A DNA stretch of 38,968 nucleotides from Pseudobdellovibrionaceae bacterium (GCA_030591685.1 JAUVAX010000021.1:1-38968); one strand, 5' to 3'; shown: positions 1 through 8,245, counted from the stretch's first letter. Notes: generated from the letters alone by a model not told the origin. Program-made: numbers and translations.

Positions 1-6
1 GGCTGA

Positions 7-26
7 ATTCAAGTTTCTAGTGCAAC
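7..26 (+). repeat. IS30 left terminal inverted repeat
   Basis: This 20-base end matches the reverse complement of 1018-1037 at 16 positions. The shared blocks are ATTCAAG and CTAGTGC. Confidence 0.75.
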
Positions 27-99
27 TCTTAGCGAAATGAAAAAAGGTCACCCATCTAGTACCTATTTTAGTCGCTAAACAAAAAGATAGGAGTTGCAC

Positions 100-1035
100 A
101 TGGGCAAATACCAGAGGATGACCTTTGAAGTAAGATGCCAGATACAGGCATATATGCAAGCAGGATATTCAGTCCCGCAAGTTGCTGATTTAGTTGGGTT
201 TAATAAATCAAGCCTGTATCGAGAGCTATCAAGGAATACACCGGGGCTAAGTTATTCCCCAGACAAGGCAACTCGAATAAGCCGTGAGAGAAGAAAAAGA
301 CAAGGTCGTAAGCTAAAAATAAAAGGCCGCCTAGAGGGCATAATTATTGATAAACTCATGCAAGGCTGGAGTCCGGAGCAAATCAAAGGTCGCCTCGCTT
401 CCGAGACTGATCTCATGGTAAGTCCACAAACAGTGTACAGCTATATAGAGCGAAACTCTTGTTTTAAACTTACACTTCGCCGAACTCGCCAACGAGGCCG
501 TGGACGCTACTCACAGAGGAGGAATCGATGGTCTAAAAGGCTTCATATTAGCAAAAGGCCTGAAATCGCAAACAACAGAGGAAGAATAGGAGATTGGGAA
601 AGAGATGCCATGTACGGAGCGAACCGACAACAATTACTTGTGTGTACAGACCGAAGGTCAAAATATACAAAGATATCAAAAATAAAAACTCTTACTTCGA
701 GATGGGTAAGTCTTGAAACAAAAAAACTTTTAATATCAACAGGTAAACCTATTCATACGATAACAAATGATAATGGTACAGAGTTTAGAGGCTGCACAGA
801 CATAGGAGTGCCAATCTACTACTGTACTCCTATGACGCCACAGCAAAGAGGAACTGTTGAAAATACGGTAGGTTTATTAAGGCAATTTATAACTAGAAGA
901 ACCAACTTAAGTTCACTAAATGATGAGCACATACAACAAATAGAAGATTTGATTAACCATCGGCCCAGAAAGGGTCTTGACTACAAGACCCCTTATGAGG
1001 TTTTCTATGGAAAATCTGTCGCACTAGTTTCTTGA
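100..1035 (+). CDS. IS30-family transposase
   Basis: Transposase of the IS30 family, 311 residues, which would cut and join the ends of its own element. The N-terminal helix-turn-helix (about residues 5-50, pattern MTFEVRCQIQAYMQAGYSVP then KSSLYRELSRN) is typical of IS30 HTH_38 domains. The C-terminal integrase core shows the DDE triad as D in GDWERDAM, D in TNDNGTEF and E in RGTVENTVGLLR, with the family ending NHRPRKGLDYKTPYEVF. I chose ATG at 100 because AGGAG at 89-93 lies 6 bases before it; an in-frame TTG at 94 sits too close to that site. It is shorter than E. coli IS30 transposase (383 residues) but within the range of compact relatives. No frameshift or stop is seen. Confidence 0.93.
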   Translation: MGKYQRMTFEVRCQIQAYMQAGYSVPQVADLVGFNKSSLYRELSRNTPGLSYSPDKATRISRERRKRQGRKLKIKGRLEGIIIDKLMQGWSPEQIKGRLASETDLMVSPQTVYSYIERNSCFKLTLRRTRQRGRGRYSQRRNRWSKRLHISKRPEIANNRGRIGDWERDAMYGANRQQLLVCTDRRSKYTKISKIKTLTSRWVSLETKKLLISTGKPIHTITNDNGTEFRGCTDIGVPIYYCTPMTPQQRGTVENTVGLLRQFITRRTNLSSLNDEHIQQIEDLINHRPRKGLDYKTPYEVFYGKSVALVS

Positions 1036-1037
1036 AT
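1018..1037 (-). repeat. IS30 right terminal inverted repeat
   Basis: This is the right end of the element. The transposase stop codon TGA (1033-1035) lies inside it, so the repeat also encodes the C-terminus of the protein. Confidence 0.75.
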
Positions 1038-1126
1038 CTGGACGGGCACTTGGTGTAGCTTTAAAGCCAAAGCCAAAGCCAAAGCCTACGCGTCATAGTG
1101 TTAAAAGTAAAAAAGCCCAAAGTTAA
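1037..1126 (+). pseudogene. possible 3' tail of a gene disrupted by the IS30 element
   Basis: Directly right of the element one frame reads on without a start codon as ESGRALGVALKPKPKPKP, then TRHSVKSKKAQS and a TAA at 1124-1126. The basic, Lys-Pro-rich ending resembles a natural protein C-terminus, so this may be the tail of a gene the element entered. Only 6 bases are visible left of the element, so the upstream half cannot be checked. It could also be a chance open stretch of 30 codons. Confidence 0.3.
1063..1086 (+). repeat. hexanucleotide tandem repeat (AAAGCC)x4
   Basis: Four perfect copies of AAAGCC lie 26 bases right of the IS30 element. In the open frame they encode alternating Lys-Pro, so a change in copy number would lengthen or shorten that stretch without shifting the frame. 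Confidence 0.9.
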
Positions 1127-1264
1127 CAAAAATTGAGCTTTAATATTTGTTTAGCCTTTTATGTTTGATCAAAAGTCTATGGCGACTAATTTTGCCTTGA
1201 AGGTCAATTCATTTGGTGTTTCATATATGTTTTGTAGGGGCATGGGTTTTAATTAGGGGTAATG

Positions 1265-2302
1265 ATGGATAATTCTATTGAGAGCGCGCCAGTGGCTACA
1301 TTTAAAGGGTCCCAAGTTGGAGTGGATTATAACTTAATTGCACGTGAATTTTTAAAAGCCCTTCGAGGCGATCTTTCGCAAAGGGATTTAAGTGCACGTC
1401 TAGGGTTTAGTTTTAACCAAGTCGGAAAGTGGGAAAGCGGCCATAAACAAATTAAGTGGACAGATATAGTTAGCGTAATCCAAGAATTAAATATTGATTT
1501 ATTGCACCACTTTCATTGTTTTTTTACATTTATAGATAAGCCGAGAGACATTACAGATATATCAGGGTTGTTAGAGCAAATATGCTCAAACTACCAGGCC
1601 GAAGACAAACGATATGCTGAGCTTGTCAAAAAATGGAAGGCGAGGAGTTCCTCCCCGGGGCTTGTTGATTTTTTACAAATCTTAGATTTTCAATCAGGGA
1701 TGTTGATAGGTTGGATAATGTCATTTGTTGACGTTAATAAAATCGAGAGCCTTTCAGTACGTTACGAAGAATTAATGGTTAGGATTGGCCTAGTTAGGGA
1801 CAACCCTCAGGTGATTTACGTAAACGCAGCACTGCAGTTACAGTCGTATAAACAATTAGATCATCACGACGAGCAAATATTAACTGAACATGCTTGTTGT
1901 ACTATTTCAGACCTAAGAAGAACACTTTTAGATTTAGTAGAGAATAAAATTATTTTTTTTGACGGCAACAAATATCATCCCTGTGGTTTTGACTTTAGCT
2001 TCTCTTCGCTCCGTCATCCAAATCTTAGAAAATTTATTAAATATACAACGCAACTAGCAGGCGAAAAGTTCCCAGAAAAACTAGGGGTTGTCGATTATAG
2101 TAAAATAAAAAATGCCGCCCGTGCCTCAGCGCATGTGACAGCTCTCTCGTCATCAGCGTCGTATAAAATCGACAAGCTTTTATCAAAATTTCATAATCAG
2201 GTCCAAGATATAGTCAAAAAAGATAAAGAACAAAAAGACCACGTTCAGATAATGATTTTTCATAGTTTTGCCTCAAATATAGCAGACAAATCAGAGCTTT
2301 AG
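1265..2302 (+). CDS. XRE-type HTH regulator with DUF4423/TIGR02147-like C-terminal region
   Basis: Probable DNA-binding regulator of 345 residues. The N-terminus carries a lambda-repressor-type helix-turn-helix (about residues 25-75: FLKALRGDLSQRDLSARLGF, then QVGKWESGHKQIKWTDI). The rest resembles the sensor half of TIGR02147/DUF4423 proteins: a helical region that includes a winged-helix-like stretch (ILTEHACCTISDLRRTLLDL then a basic wing), and a long basic C-terminal helix. There is no signal peptide, so it is cytoplasmic. ATG at 1262 is also possible, but AGGGGT (1255-1260) is better spaced for ATG at 1265. It is convergent with the nitroreductase-like gene, 20 bases away. The target is unknown; similarity to the family is judged by eye. 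Confidence 0.7.
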   Translation: MDNSIESAPVATFKGSQVGVDYNLIAREFLKALRGDLSQRDLSARLGFSFNQVGKWESGHKQIKWTDIVSVIQELNIDLLHHFHCFFTFIDKPRDITDISGLLEQICSNYQAEDKRYAELVKKWKARSSSPGLVDFLQILDFQSGMLIGWIMSFVDVNKIESLSVRYEELMVRIGLVRDNPQVIYVNAALQLQSYKQLDHHDEQILTEHACCTISDLRRTLLDLVENKIIFFDGNKYHPCGFDFSFSSLRHPNLRKFIKYTTQLAGEKFPEKLGVVDYSKIKNAARASAHVTALSSSASYKIDKLLSKFHNQVQDIVKKDKEQKDHVQIMIFHSFASNIADKSEL

Positions 2303-2322
2303 GTTTTTAAAAGTAAAAATTC

Positions 2323-3474
2323 TTAGGGCCTTTTTTGGGAGTTTGAGATATCTAAAGTGACCTCAGAGATTTGTTTTTTGGGGGCACGCAAAAGGACTTT
2401 GTCAGTGCTGGGCAGTCCTACACGAAACATCCATGTCGGGGTTTCGTTGTCGTCCCAGTTAAAATATTTTTTTAAACCCCTGTGGTTTTTTTTAAAAAGA
2501 TTAATAAATTTTGAGCTCATAATTTTGGGTGGTGCTTTGCTGGCAGTAGCGGTGACGCCAAAAGGTGTTATGGTCATGGGCTGCGCACTGATGCCCTCTT
2601 TAGTCAAATTTAACCAAAAATAAAAGCAACGGTGCCCGGTATTAATAAAGGCCTCTGTTGATAGATCTTTTTGGGTAAAAAACACTAGCTGACCCGTGTT
2701 TTTTAAAATGAAACGGGTTTTTAAACGGGACATGGTTTTCAAGTAAAGGGGCCAAATAATGTTTACAAGCCAAGGAAACCTTCGAAGAAGTCTTAACTGC
2801 ATATTTTCAGAGAAGCTTAAATTTAAGTTGGGGGCCGTTAAACCCTGGGTCGCAGTTATGATTTCTTTTTTTGTGAGTTTAAAGGTTTCAACAATATCCT
2901 TAAACACTTGTGGTGTTTTGAAAAGGTAGTCTTCACTAGTTGCGATAATGCGATTGATTTTAGCGCTAGGGTTGGCAAAGTAAAACTCGCCATTACTAAT
3001 TTTAGGGTGAGACGTTAACGACAAGAGCTTTTTAGAAAGCTCTTGCGATGGGCTTTTAAAGCTTCTTCGGTCCGTGAAGCGATCATGTAGCGCCCTTACC
3101 AAGGGGCTGAGAGTTCGTTTTTTAGAAAAAAACTTCACAGTAAGCCACGGGAGAGCTTCGTTTGAATAGTCCTTAGAGAGTTGACGGATCGGAGACATAT
3201 TCATTTTTGAAGTTTCGATATTAAGAGCCTCAATGAGGCAGCCAAGAGAAAAAAACGAACCTTGGTTATTATAATTTAAAGCATGTCTTCCGAGTGCATC
3301 TAGGTGGTAAACTTCTAATACGTTTTCAATCCACTTAAAACGAAAGGGCTGTGCGTTGTCCCCAGTAGGGATACATTGGGCGGCGGTGATTATGGCTGTA
3401 CGCTGCTCATCAGTAAGTGAGCAAGGCGTGAGTTCTAAATTAATAGACGCATTACTTTGCATTACTTGTGACAT
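2323..3474 (-). CDS. nitroreductase-fold protein
   Basis: A 383-residue cytoplasmic protein that looks like a large nitroreductase/Acg-type flavin-fold protein. The N-terminal segment TAAQCIPTGDNAQPFRFKW corresponds to the FMN-phosphate-binding SPSGDNxQPW motif of that superfamily. It is followed by an LGCLIEALNI helix and a RFTDRRSFK motif, matching the RRTxRxxF pattern. The C-terminal part has ISAQPMTITPFG and a final GLP-x-R segment, as in ThiF-associated nitroreductases. If FMN binds, it could reduce an unsaturated or nitro compound, but the substrate cannot be told. A purine-rich site (GAGGGGGAG) precedes the ATG. It stands alone and convergent with the regulator at 1265. Confidence 0.6.
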   Translation of the reverse strand: MSQVMQSNASINLELTPCSLTDEQRTAIITAAQCIPTGDNAQPFRFKWIENVLEVYHLDALGRHALNYNNQGSFFSLGCLIEALNIETSKMNMSPIRQLSKDYSNEALPWLTVKFFSKKRTLSPLVRALHDRFTDRRSFKSPSQELSKKLLSLTSHPKISNGEFYFANPSAKINRIIATSEDYLFKTPQVFKDIVETFKLTKKEIITATQGLTAPNLNLSFSENMQLRLLRRFPWLVNIIWPLYLKTMSRLKTRFILKNTGQLVFFTQKDLSTEAFINTGHRCFYFWLNLTKEGISAQPMTITPFGVTATASKAPPKIMSSKFINLFKKNHRGLKKYFNWDDNETPTWMFRVGLPSTDKVLLRAPKKQISEVTLDISNSQKRP

Positions 3475-4099
3475 AACTCCCCCTCAATCTAATGGTAGCC
3501 TAATGCACTCCTCGATAACTGGTAATTTACTTAATGTTTCCATATTTGCTATGGCAGTGGTTAGAAATAGAGACATTCAATCGTGTTACTTTTAAGTTAA
3601 GATCTTGCAAGGGTGGGGCCAGATAGCACAATAAATGCTCCTGTAAGTATTCGAATATATAAAGTATTTTATGGTTAATAAATTTTGAATCAGATTCGTA
3701 CGTATAACTACAACGTAATGATAAAAATTTGTACAGACAGTCGTCTCGTTTTGGTATTTTTATGTGCTCAACTCAACGGTGTCCATATCAAGGGGTAGGT
3801 TGATGCTTATTATGGGGCCTCTTATAGGTAAGGCACATTGTAATTTAGATATGGCAATAATTAGGGGGTGACTATGAGTAGTAACTCATAGTTTACAAGG
3901 CATTTAGTAACACGCGGGTTTGAGAGGTGTAACTGTTCAGATTCAAACGGCCATCGCAACGCCTCTTATAGTACTTCTTCGGCGGGCGACCTGTAGTCTG
4001 GGGTTTTTTAAGCGTAGATAATGCCTTGAGTCCGAAGATCAGTGCTGAGTTTATAATGGTTGCTTCACAATGAGGCCTATTGATAGGATTTTATGAGTT
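3475..4099. other. 625-base intergenic region between divergent genes
   Basis: No gene could be supported here. It must hold the promoters for the nitroreductase-like gene (leftward) and the TIGR02147 gene (rightward), but no convincing -35/-10 pair stands out. The only clear structure is a perfect 9-base inverted repeat at 3871-3892, listed separately. The length is unusual for this gene-dense window. Confidence 0.6.
3871..3892. repeat. perfect 9-bp inverted repeat, possible operator or hairpin
   Basis: ACTATGAGT, four bases, ACTCATAGT. It lies about 210 bases before the TIGR02147 gene. It has no T-run, so it is not a terminator; it may be a binding site or an RNA hairpin. Confidence 0.4.
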
Positions 4100-4951
4100 A
4101 TGAAACCAAGTATCTATGAGCATACAAATTACCGCACCTATTTGCAGGCCTTTGTCAGTTTTAAAAAAGCCAAGCAGCCTCAGTGGACCTACGGTCAGTG
4201 GGCAAAGGCTTTAGGTTTAAAGGCGACAACATCTATTACTATGGTGCTCAATGGTCAAAGGCAACCCGGTGAAGGGTTAGCTCGATCATTAGCCTTGTAC
4301 TTTAAATTCGATGAGAACGAGCAACACTATTTTTACAACTTGATTCAACTTTCTAAGGCAGGGACCGAGAGTCACCTCAAGGAAATTTTAAAAAAAGAAA
4401 TCACCCTTCACGCCGCTAGAGAGTCAAAAGACGTTCTTGATCCCAACGTATTTACAATGATTTCTAATTGGTATTATTTAGCCATTCGCCAAATGGCAAA
4501 GACTCCCTATTTTAACCCCAGCGCTAAATGGATTGTTAATTCACTTCGGTTTTCAATCACTGAAAAAACCGCTGAACATGCGGTGAGGACGTTAAAAAAA
4601 TTAAAACTACTGGCTGTAGACAAAAACGGAAACATAACCCTAAGCAAGGCCCCTGTTTCTACTGAAAACGATGTGGCCAGAGAGGCCTATAAGATTTATC
4701 ACGAAGAGGTCACGAAGCTGGCATTAAAAGCCATTCGAACAATACCCGTTCATGAAAGGCAATTTAGAGCCCTGACCCTGCCTATATCAAAAAATCAATT
4801 GCCACAGGCTAAAGAGTTAATCCAAAAATTTGCAGATGATTTTGATAAACTGTTGTACTGCTCTGAAGGGGGTGAGATTTATCATTTAAACCTTCAACTG
4901 TTCCCTGTGGCCAGTTTAAACAATGATCAAAAAGGGGCCAAAGAGCTATGA
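4100..4951 (+). CDS. TIGR02147 family regulator
   Basis: A 283-residue protein of the TIGR02147 family, known mainly from Fibrobacter and Bdellovibrio relatives. The family signature is plain: YRTYLQ near residue 12, then WTYGQWAKALGLKATTSITM, VLNGQRQPGEGLARSLALYF and FDENEQHYFYNLIQLSKA. The first part forms an HTH-like domain. The second half (residues about 120-260) begins ISNWYYLAIRQM and contains a winged-helix-like segment ending in VDKNGNITLSK. Such proteins are thought to be regulators coupled to a neighbouring exported protein. Here the stop overlaps the start of the metalloprotease gene (ATGA), so the two are translationally coupled. It has no signal peptide. Confidence 0.88.
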   Translation: MKPSIYEHTNYRTYLQAFVSFKKAKQPQWTYGQWAKALGLKATTSITMVLNGQRQPGEGLARSLALYFKFDENEQHYFYNLIQLSKAGTESHLKEILKKEITLHAARESKDVLDPNVFTMISNWYYLAIRQMAKTPYFNPSAKWIVNSLRFSITEKTAEHAVRTLKKLKLLAVDKNGNITLSKAPVSTENDVAREAYKIYHEEVTKLALKAIRTIPVHERQFRALTLPISKNQLPQAKELIQKFADDFDKLLYCSEGGEIYHLNLQLFPVASLNNDQKGAKEL

Positions 4952-5982
4952 ATATTATATTAAAAGTATTTATATTTATTATGATGCCACTGATGGTTTT
5001 TTCAAGTGAGGGGGGCGATCAGGTAGGTAATGGCGGTGGCCTCGGGGAGCAGAATGTTTACTACGGGTTTATAAATCTAAAAAATATTTATCTTTTCTGC
5101 TTGAAATCAGATCAATGTTTGTCTAATAAAAAAGAGAAAGCTCTGCTTACAAAAATTTATAATTCACTAGATCAAGAGTATAAAGGAACAGGTATATTAA
5201 GGTTTCTATCAGGTCATGATCGACCAGATATATTTAAAATTAATGGTCAATTCAAAGCTGCAGTGACGGGCAACAAGGTTGGCGATATAATTTATATAAA
5301 CACAGATCGTTTGTATAAAAAAAATCATCAAGGGTATGTTGAGCCTGTTGGCATTGGTTCTGCGATGGGCCTTTTGACCCACGAGCTTGGGCACCATCAC
5401 AATATTTTGGAACATGACTTTTTAGAACTACTAGGCTCTCGAATTAGAGCATTTTCAACTTTTTCAATGACCCAGCTTTATGTTGATAACTATCTTGATG
5501 GAACAAATATACGATCCCCACTTTTAAAATTAACAGGTATTCATAAGCAGCTCATAACAGGGCGTTATTTAGATGGCGCGCAAAGTTCATTGTTATTTGC
5601 CGATGAAAATTTTTTACATGACTTAACCCCATGGGTTAGTGATGCAGTTAGTGTTTGCCCTCGTTTTCGAAACAACCCTGCAAGTAAAAACATAGGTTAT
5701 CGGTTATTTGATATTAAATGGGGTGATATGTATTATAGGGACGGCAGTGAGGCACACCGTACTTACGTAATTACCTCAAGGGTTGAACTTTTTTGTGAAG
5801 ATAACGTTGATACAAGTTATCCAGTTAGATTTGATACCTCTCGTAAGTTAATCATTAAACTACCCATTGAATATACGTATAAAAGAAACTCTGGAGTGTT
5901 GAATTCATATTGGGGCCTGAGGAGAGGGCTTATCCAGGTAAAGTTTGCTTCAGATGAGTTAAAGTTGGGACCCTTTTTTTAG
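4948..5982 (+). CDS. secreted HExxH metalloprotease-like protein
   Basis: A 344-residue exported protein with an N-terminal signal peptide (about residues 1-19, hydrophobic core ILKVFIFIMMPLMVF). The mature part begins with a Gly-rich GGDQVGNGGG segment seen in many exported proteins of Bdellovibrio relatives. A zinc-protease motif lies at residues 145-149 (HELGH, in LLTHELGHHHNILEH). The third zinc ligand is unclear; no GxxH follows, so it is not a standard metzincin. The rest is beta-rich and not recognised. The gene overlaps the TIGR02147 regulator by 4 bases and its 3' end overlaps the convergent acyltransferase gene by 53 bases. Zinc binding and proteolysis are inferred from the motif only. 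Confidence 0.7.
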   Translation: MNIILKVFIFIMMPLMVFSSEGGDQVGNGGGLGEQNVYYGFINLKNIYLFCLKSDQCLSNKKEKALLTKIYNSLDQEYKGTGILRFLSGHDRPDIFKINGQFKAAVTGNKVGDIIYINTDRLYKKNHQGYVEPVGIGSAMGLLTHELGHHHNILEHDFLELLGSRIRAFSTFSMTQLYVDNYLDGTNIRSPLLKLTGIHKQLITGRYLDGAQSSLLFADENFLHDLTPWVSDAVSVCPRFRNNPASKNIGYRLFDIKWGDMYYRDGSEAHRTYVITSRVELFCEDNVDTSYPVRFDTSRKLIIKLPIEYTYKRNSGVLNSYWGLRRGLIQVKFASDELKLGPFF

Positions 5983-6634
5983 AAATAAGCTTTGCTGGCA
6001 CACCCCCCCAAATTTCACCAGGGCCTATGTGAGTGCCCTTTAACACGACAGCGTTCGCTGAGACCAGGGCGTCGTCATCAATCACGACTCCTTGAAATAC
6101 AATTGCTCCCGCACCAATGGTGACGTTATTGCCAATTTTTATTCGTTGATAGGAGAGGTGACTGTTCTCTAGCGCATGAGGTATAAGGGCGGCTTGGTGA
6201 CCCACAATACAGTCTTCACCAATCTCAACAAAAAGGCCATCTTGTACAGACCCTGAACTATATGAGTTTCGCCCCATCTTAGTGCCCAGGCCAAGTAAAA
6301 TGAGTTTTGATATGGGGAGAGGTAAAACATGACTTTTTAGAACAGGTATAAAAAAAACAAGATAAAACAGGAGGTGAATATGGTGAGAAAACTCCTCTTT
6401 AGAGTTTACCCGAATATTACCCGTAGGGATGGGCCAGAAAAATAGAAAAGTACGATATGTTATGATTGAAAATATAAAACTAAGTATAAGAGTAAGGAGA
6501 ACTGTTGCTATTGGCCGATACATGCCAAGCTCCAACTGACTGAGCCCTAATAAAGTAAGTGTAATGCCACCTAAAATAATAGCTGTGGACATAAATAAAA
6601 AGCATACTATTTGTAATAAACTAACCTTTCTCAC
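5930..6634 (-). CDS. membrane-anchored hexapeptide-repeat acyltransferase
   Basis: A 234-residue protein with two N-terminal membrane segments (residues about 7-30 and 40-68) and a further hydrophobic stretch around 88-105. A left-handed beta-helix domain follows (about 115-222). The hexapeptide pattern is visible in SVQDGLFVEIGEDCIVGHQA, IKIGNNVTIGAGAIVFQGVV and ALVSANAVVLKGTHIGPGEI, ending in WGGVPAKLISKK, the usual close of this family. It probably transfers an acetyl or other acyl group to a surface sugar or polymer. The start is GTG, set by AAGAGG six bases before it. The last 53 bases overlap the 3' end of the metalloprotease gene on the other strand. Confidence 0.78.
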   Translation of the reverse strand: MRKVSLLQIVCFLFMSTAIILGGITLTLLGLSQLELGMYRPIATVLLTLILSFIFSIITYRTFLFFWPIPTGNIRVNSKEEFSHHIHLLFYLVFFIPVLKSHVLPLPISKLILLGLGTKMGRNSYSSGSVQDGLFVEIGEDCIVGHQAALIPHALENSHLSYQRIKIGNNVTIGAGAIVFQGVVIDDDALVSANAVVLKGTHIGPGEIWGGVPAKLISKKRVPTLTHLKQTLPG

Positions 6635-6854
6635 CTTAGACCTCTTAATTTATAAAGCTTATATGAGCACTCACTAATATTGTATTGTAAGGTTTAGGTT
6701 TATAACAGCGACCAGACATAAAAACCGTGAGCAGGTGTGCTCACAAGAGTGATCTTAATAGTTTAAACTACATAATTTAATGCGTAAGGTATACAGCACC
6801 GTTGACCTGAGCCCTCTTTAAAAGAAAAAAATAAGCAGTGCCAGGGCCGCTGAC

Positions 6855-7310
6855 CTACTGGGCGTTATTATGGTCTATGGCCATTTGAATACAGTTTGGG
6901 ATATAGTCTTTAGAAACTTGTTTAAAAACCCCATTTTGTGAATAAATATGTTTATAAAAGTATGAGTTGCTACATATTGATAAGATCAAACTTTCGTGCC
7001 TGTTACTGAGCGCCCTTCTTAAAGAGTCATTCATTAACGTACAGTTTTCGGGAGTGGGCATATATAAATGCAAGACCCTTTTGGATTGACCATTCTCCAT
7101 ATTAGTAGAGTTGATATTTAGGTATTGAGAAACACAGGACACTGAGTATTTATAGCTCTCATCAGGCTCAGACCCACCGCCACTCATGCGCCTTGAGACC
7201 TCATTAAGTAACTGGCGGTCGGAGGCTTCTCGCAAGCACCTCTGACCATTGTTAGCAAAAAGAGTTTGAGTTAAAAATAAAGTAAAAACTAAAATTAAAA
7301 GGCTTCTCAT
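6855..7310 (-). CDS. small exported protein, unknown function
   Basis: A 151-residue protein with a clear signal peptide (MRSLLILVFTLFLTQTLFA, cleavage likely near residue 19). The mature part has six cysteines, including C25 just after the start, which could form disulphides outside the cytoplasm, and a Gly-rich RMSGGGSEPDESYKYS stretch. A strong ribosome site (GGAGGGG) precedes the ATG. I do not recognise a domain. It lies alone between the acyltransferase and the divergent membrane protein. Confidence 0.7.
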   Translation of the reverse strand: MRSLLILVFTLFLTQTLFANNGQRCLREASDRQLLNEVSRRMSGGGSEPDESYKYSVSCVSQYLNINSTNMENGQSKRVLHLYMPTPENCTLMNDSLRRALSNRHESLILSICSNSYFYKHIYSQNGVFKQVSKDYIPNCIQMAIDHNNAQ

Positions 7311-7429
7311 CGGTATCCCCTCCCCAAAGGTCAGTGCTTTAAGTTAAATTTTTATCACAAATTTTAAGGCCAATACAATTTAATATTTACTTTAATGACC
7401 TCTCGCCACTAATGTCTGCTTGTTTTTAG

Positions 7430-7546
7430 GTCATATTTGTTGCCAAGTCGCTAGAGAGAGGCCTGAAGGCATCAGCGTCTGAGTGGGACTTTTTTTTATG
7501 GATTATTGTTGTTATGGGGTACCATGTGACAGAGATCATGGATTAA
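7430..7546 (+). pseudogene. decayed C-terminal remnant of a paralogue of the next gene
   Basis: In one frame this stretch reads ...KASASEWDFFLWIIVVMGYH and stops at TAA 7544-7546. It aligns without gaps to the C-terminus of the membrane protein at 7583-8245 (SAIAWAGFSIWIIVIMGYFA). The DNA also matches: about 30 bases at 7497-7526 match the 3' end of that gene at 8184-8213 with few differences, and a second block around 7433-7456 resembles 8120-8143. There is no start codon and an in-frame TAG lies at 7427-7429. I read it as the tail of a tandem duplicate that has otherwise been lost. Confidence 0.6.
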
Positions 7547-7582
7547 AGATAATATTTATTTTTACAAATGAGGTTTGATTTT

Positions 7583-8245
7583 ATGCTTATCGGTCACTTT
7601 GCTGTTGGTATGTGCGCTAAAAAGGCGAGCCCCAGCGTAAACTTAGCTGTTTTTTTTATAGCCGCACTTTTTGTAGACTTAATATTTCCGATATTTGTAT
7701 TATTAGATATTGAGCATGTTTCAATAGATCACTCTATAACCCCGGTAGTGCCGTTTAACCTTTCACACTACCCCTATTCACATAGCCTTCTTATGTCCGT
7801 TGTTTATAGTTTATTGGCTTTTATATTGTGTACTAAGTGGTTTAAATCTAAAAAAATTAGTTTTATAGTCGGACTCTCTATATTTTCTCATTGGATTTTA
7901 GATTTTATAACTCATGTGCCGGACCTCCCCATCACATTTGGTGACTATAAAGTAGGCCTAGGGTTATGGAACAGTATTTGGGGTACAATTATTATTGAAG
8001 GCAGTCTATTTATTATAGGTGTTTATTTTTATCTAAAAAGTAAACCTGGATTTAATAAAAAAAGAAATATTATTTTCTGGAGTATGATTTCTCTATTATT
8101 AGTGGCTTATTTTTGGGGGATATTTGGCCCCAAGCCGCCAGAAAATATTCCTGAAAGCGCCATCGCCTGGGCGGGGTTTTCTATATGGATTATTGTTATC
8201 ATGGGGTACTTTGCAGATAAAAAAGAAACCTCTAAGCTAACGTAG
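7583..8245 (+). CDS. DUF457/YdjM-like integral membrane protein
   Basis: A 220-residue protein with about six membrane segments. It resembles the DUF457/YdjM group of membrane proteins, sometimes called membrane-bound metal-dependent hydrolases. The conserved histidines and acids are visible: GHFAVG at the start, VDLIFP, YPYSHSLL, and FSHWILDFITHVPDLP. Members are linked to membrane maintenance, but no reaction is settled. An upstream in-frame ATG at 7568 has no ribosome site, while TGAGG at 7569-7573 is well placed for ATG at 7583, where family members usually begin. Its 3' end overlaps the convergent GDPD gene by 9 bases. A degraded paralogue tail sits just upstream. Confidence 0.7.
   Translation: MLIGHFAVGMCAKKASPSVNLAVFFIAALFVDLIFPIFVLLDIEHVSIDHSITPVVPFNLSHYPYSHSLLMSVVYSLLAFILCTKWFKSKKISFIVGLSIFSHWILDFITHVPDLPITFGDYKVGLGLWNSIWGTIIIEGSLFIIGVYFYLKSKPGFNKKRNIIFWSMISLLLVAYFWGIFGPKPPENIPESAIAWAGFSIWIIVIMGYFADKKETSKLT

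Larger units (their letters stand above)
7..1037 (+). mobile_element. IS30-family insertion sequence, apparently complete
   Basis: The element is about 1.03 kb and holds a single transposase gene between imperfect terminal inverted repeats. The left end (7-26, ATTCAAGTTTCTAGTGCAAC) and the reverse complement of the right end (1018-1037) agree at 16 of 20 positions; the differences are a TTT/AAA block and one A/G. The transposase gene runs into the right repeat, so its last codons and stop are part of the repeat. No clear target-site duplication is visible in the 6 bases left of the element compared with the bases right of it. The reading frame is open and the DDE residues are present, so the element may still be active. 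Confidence 0.85.
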
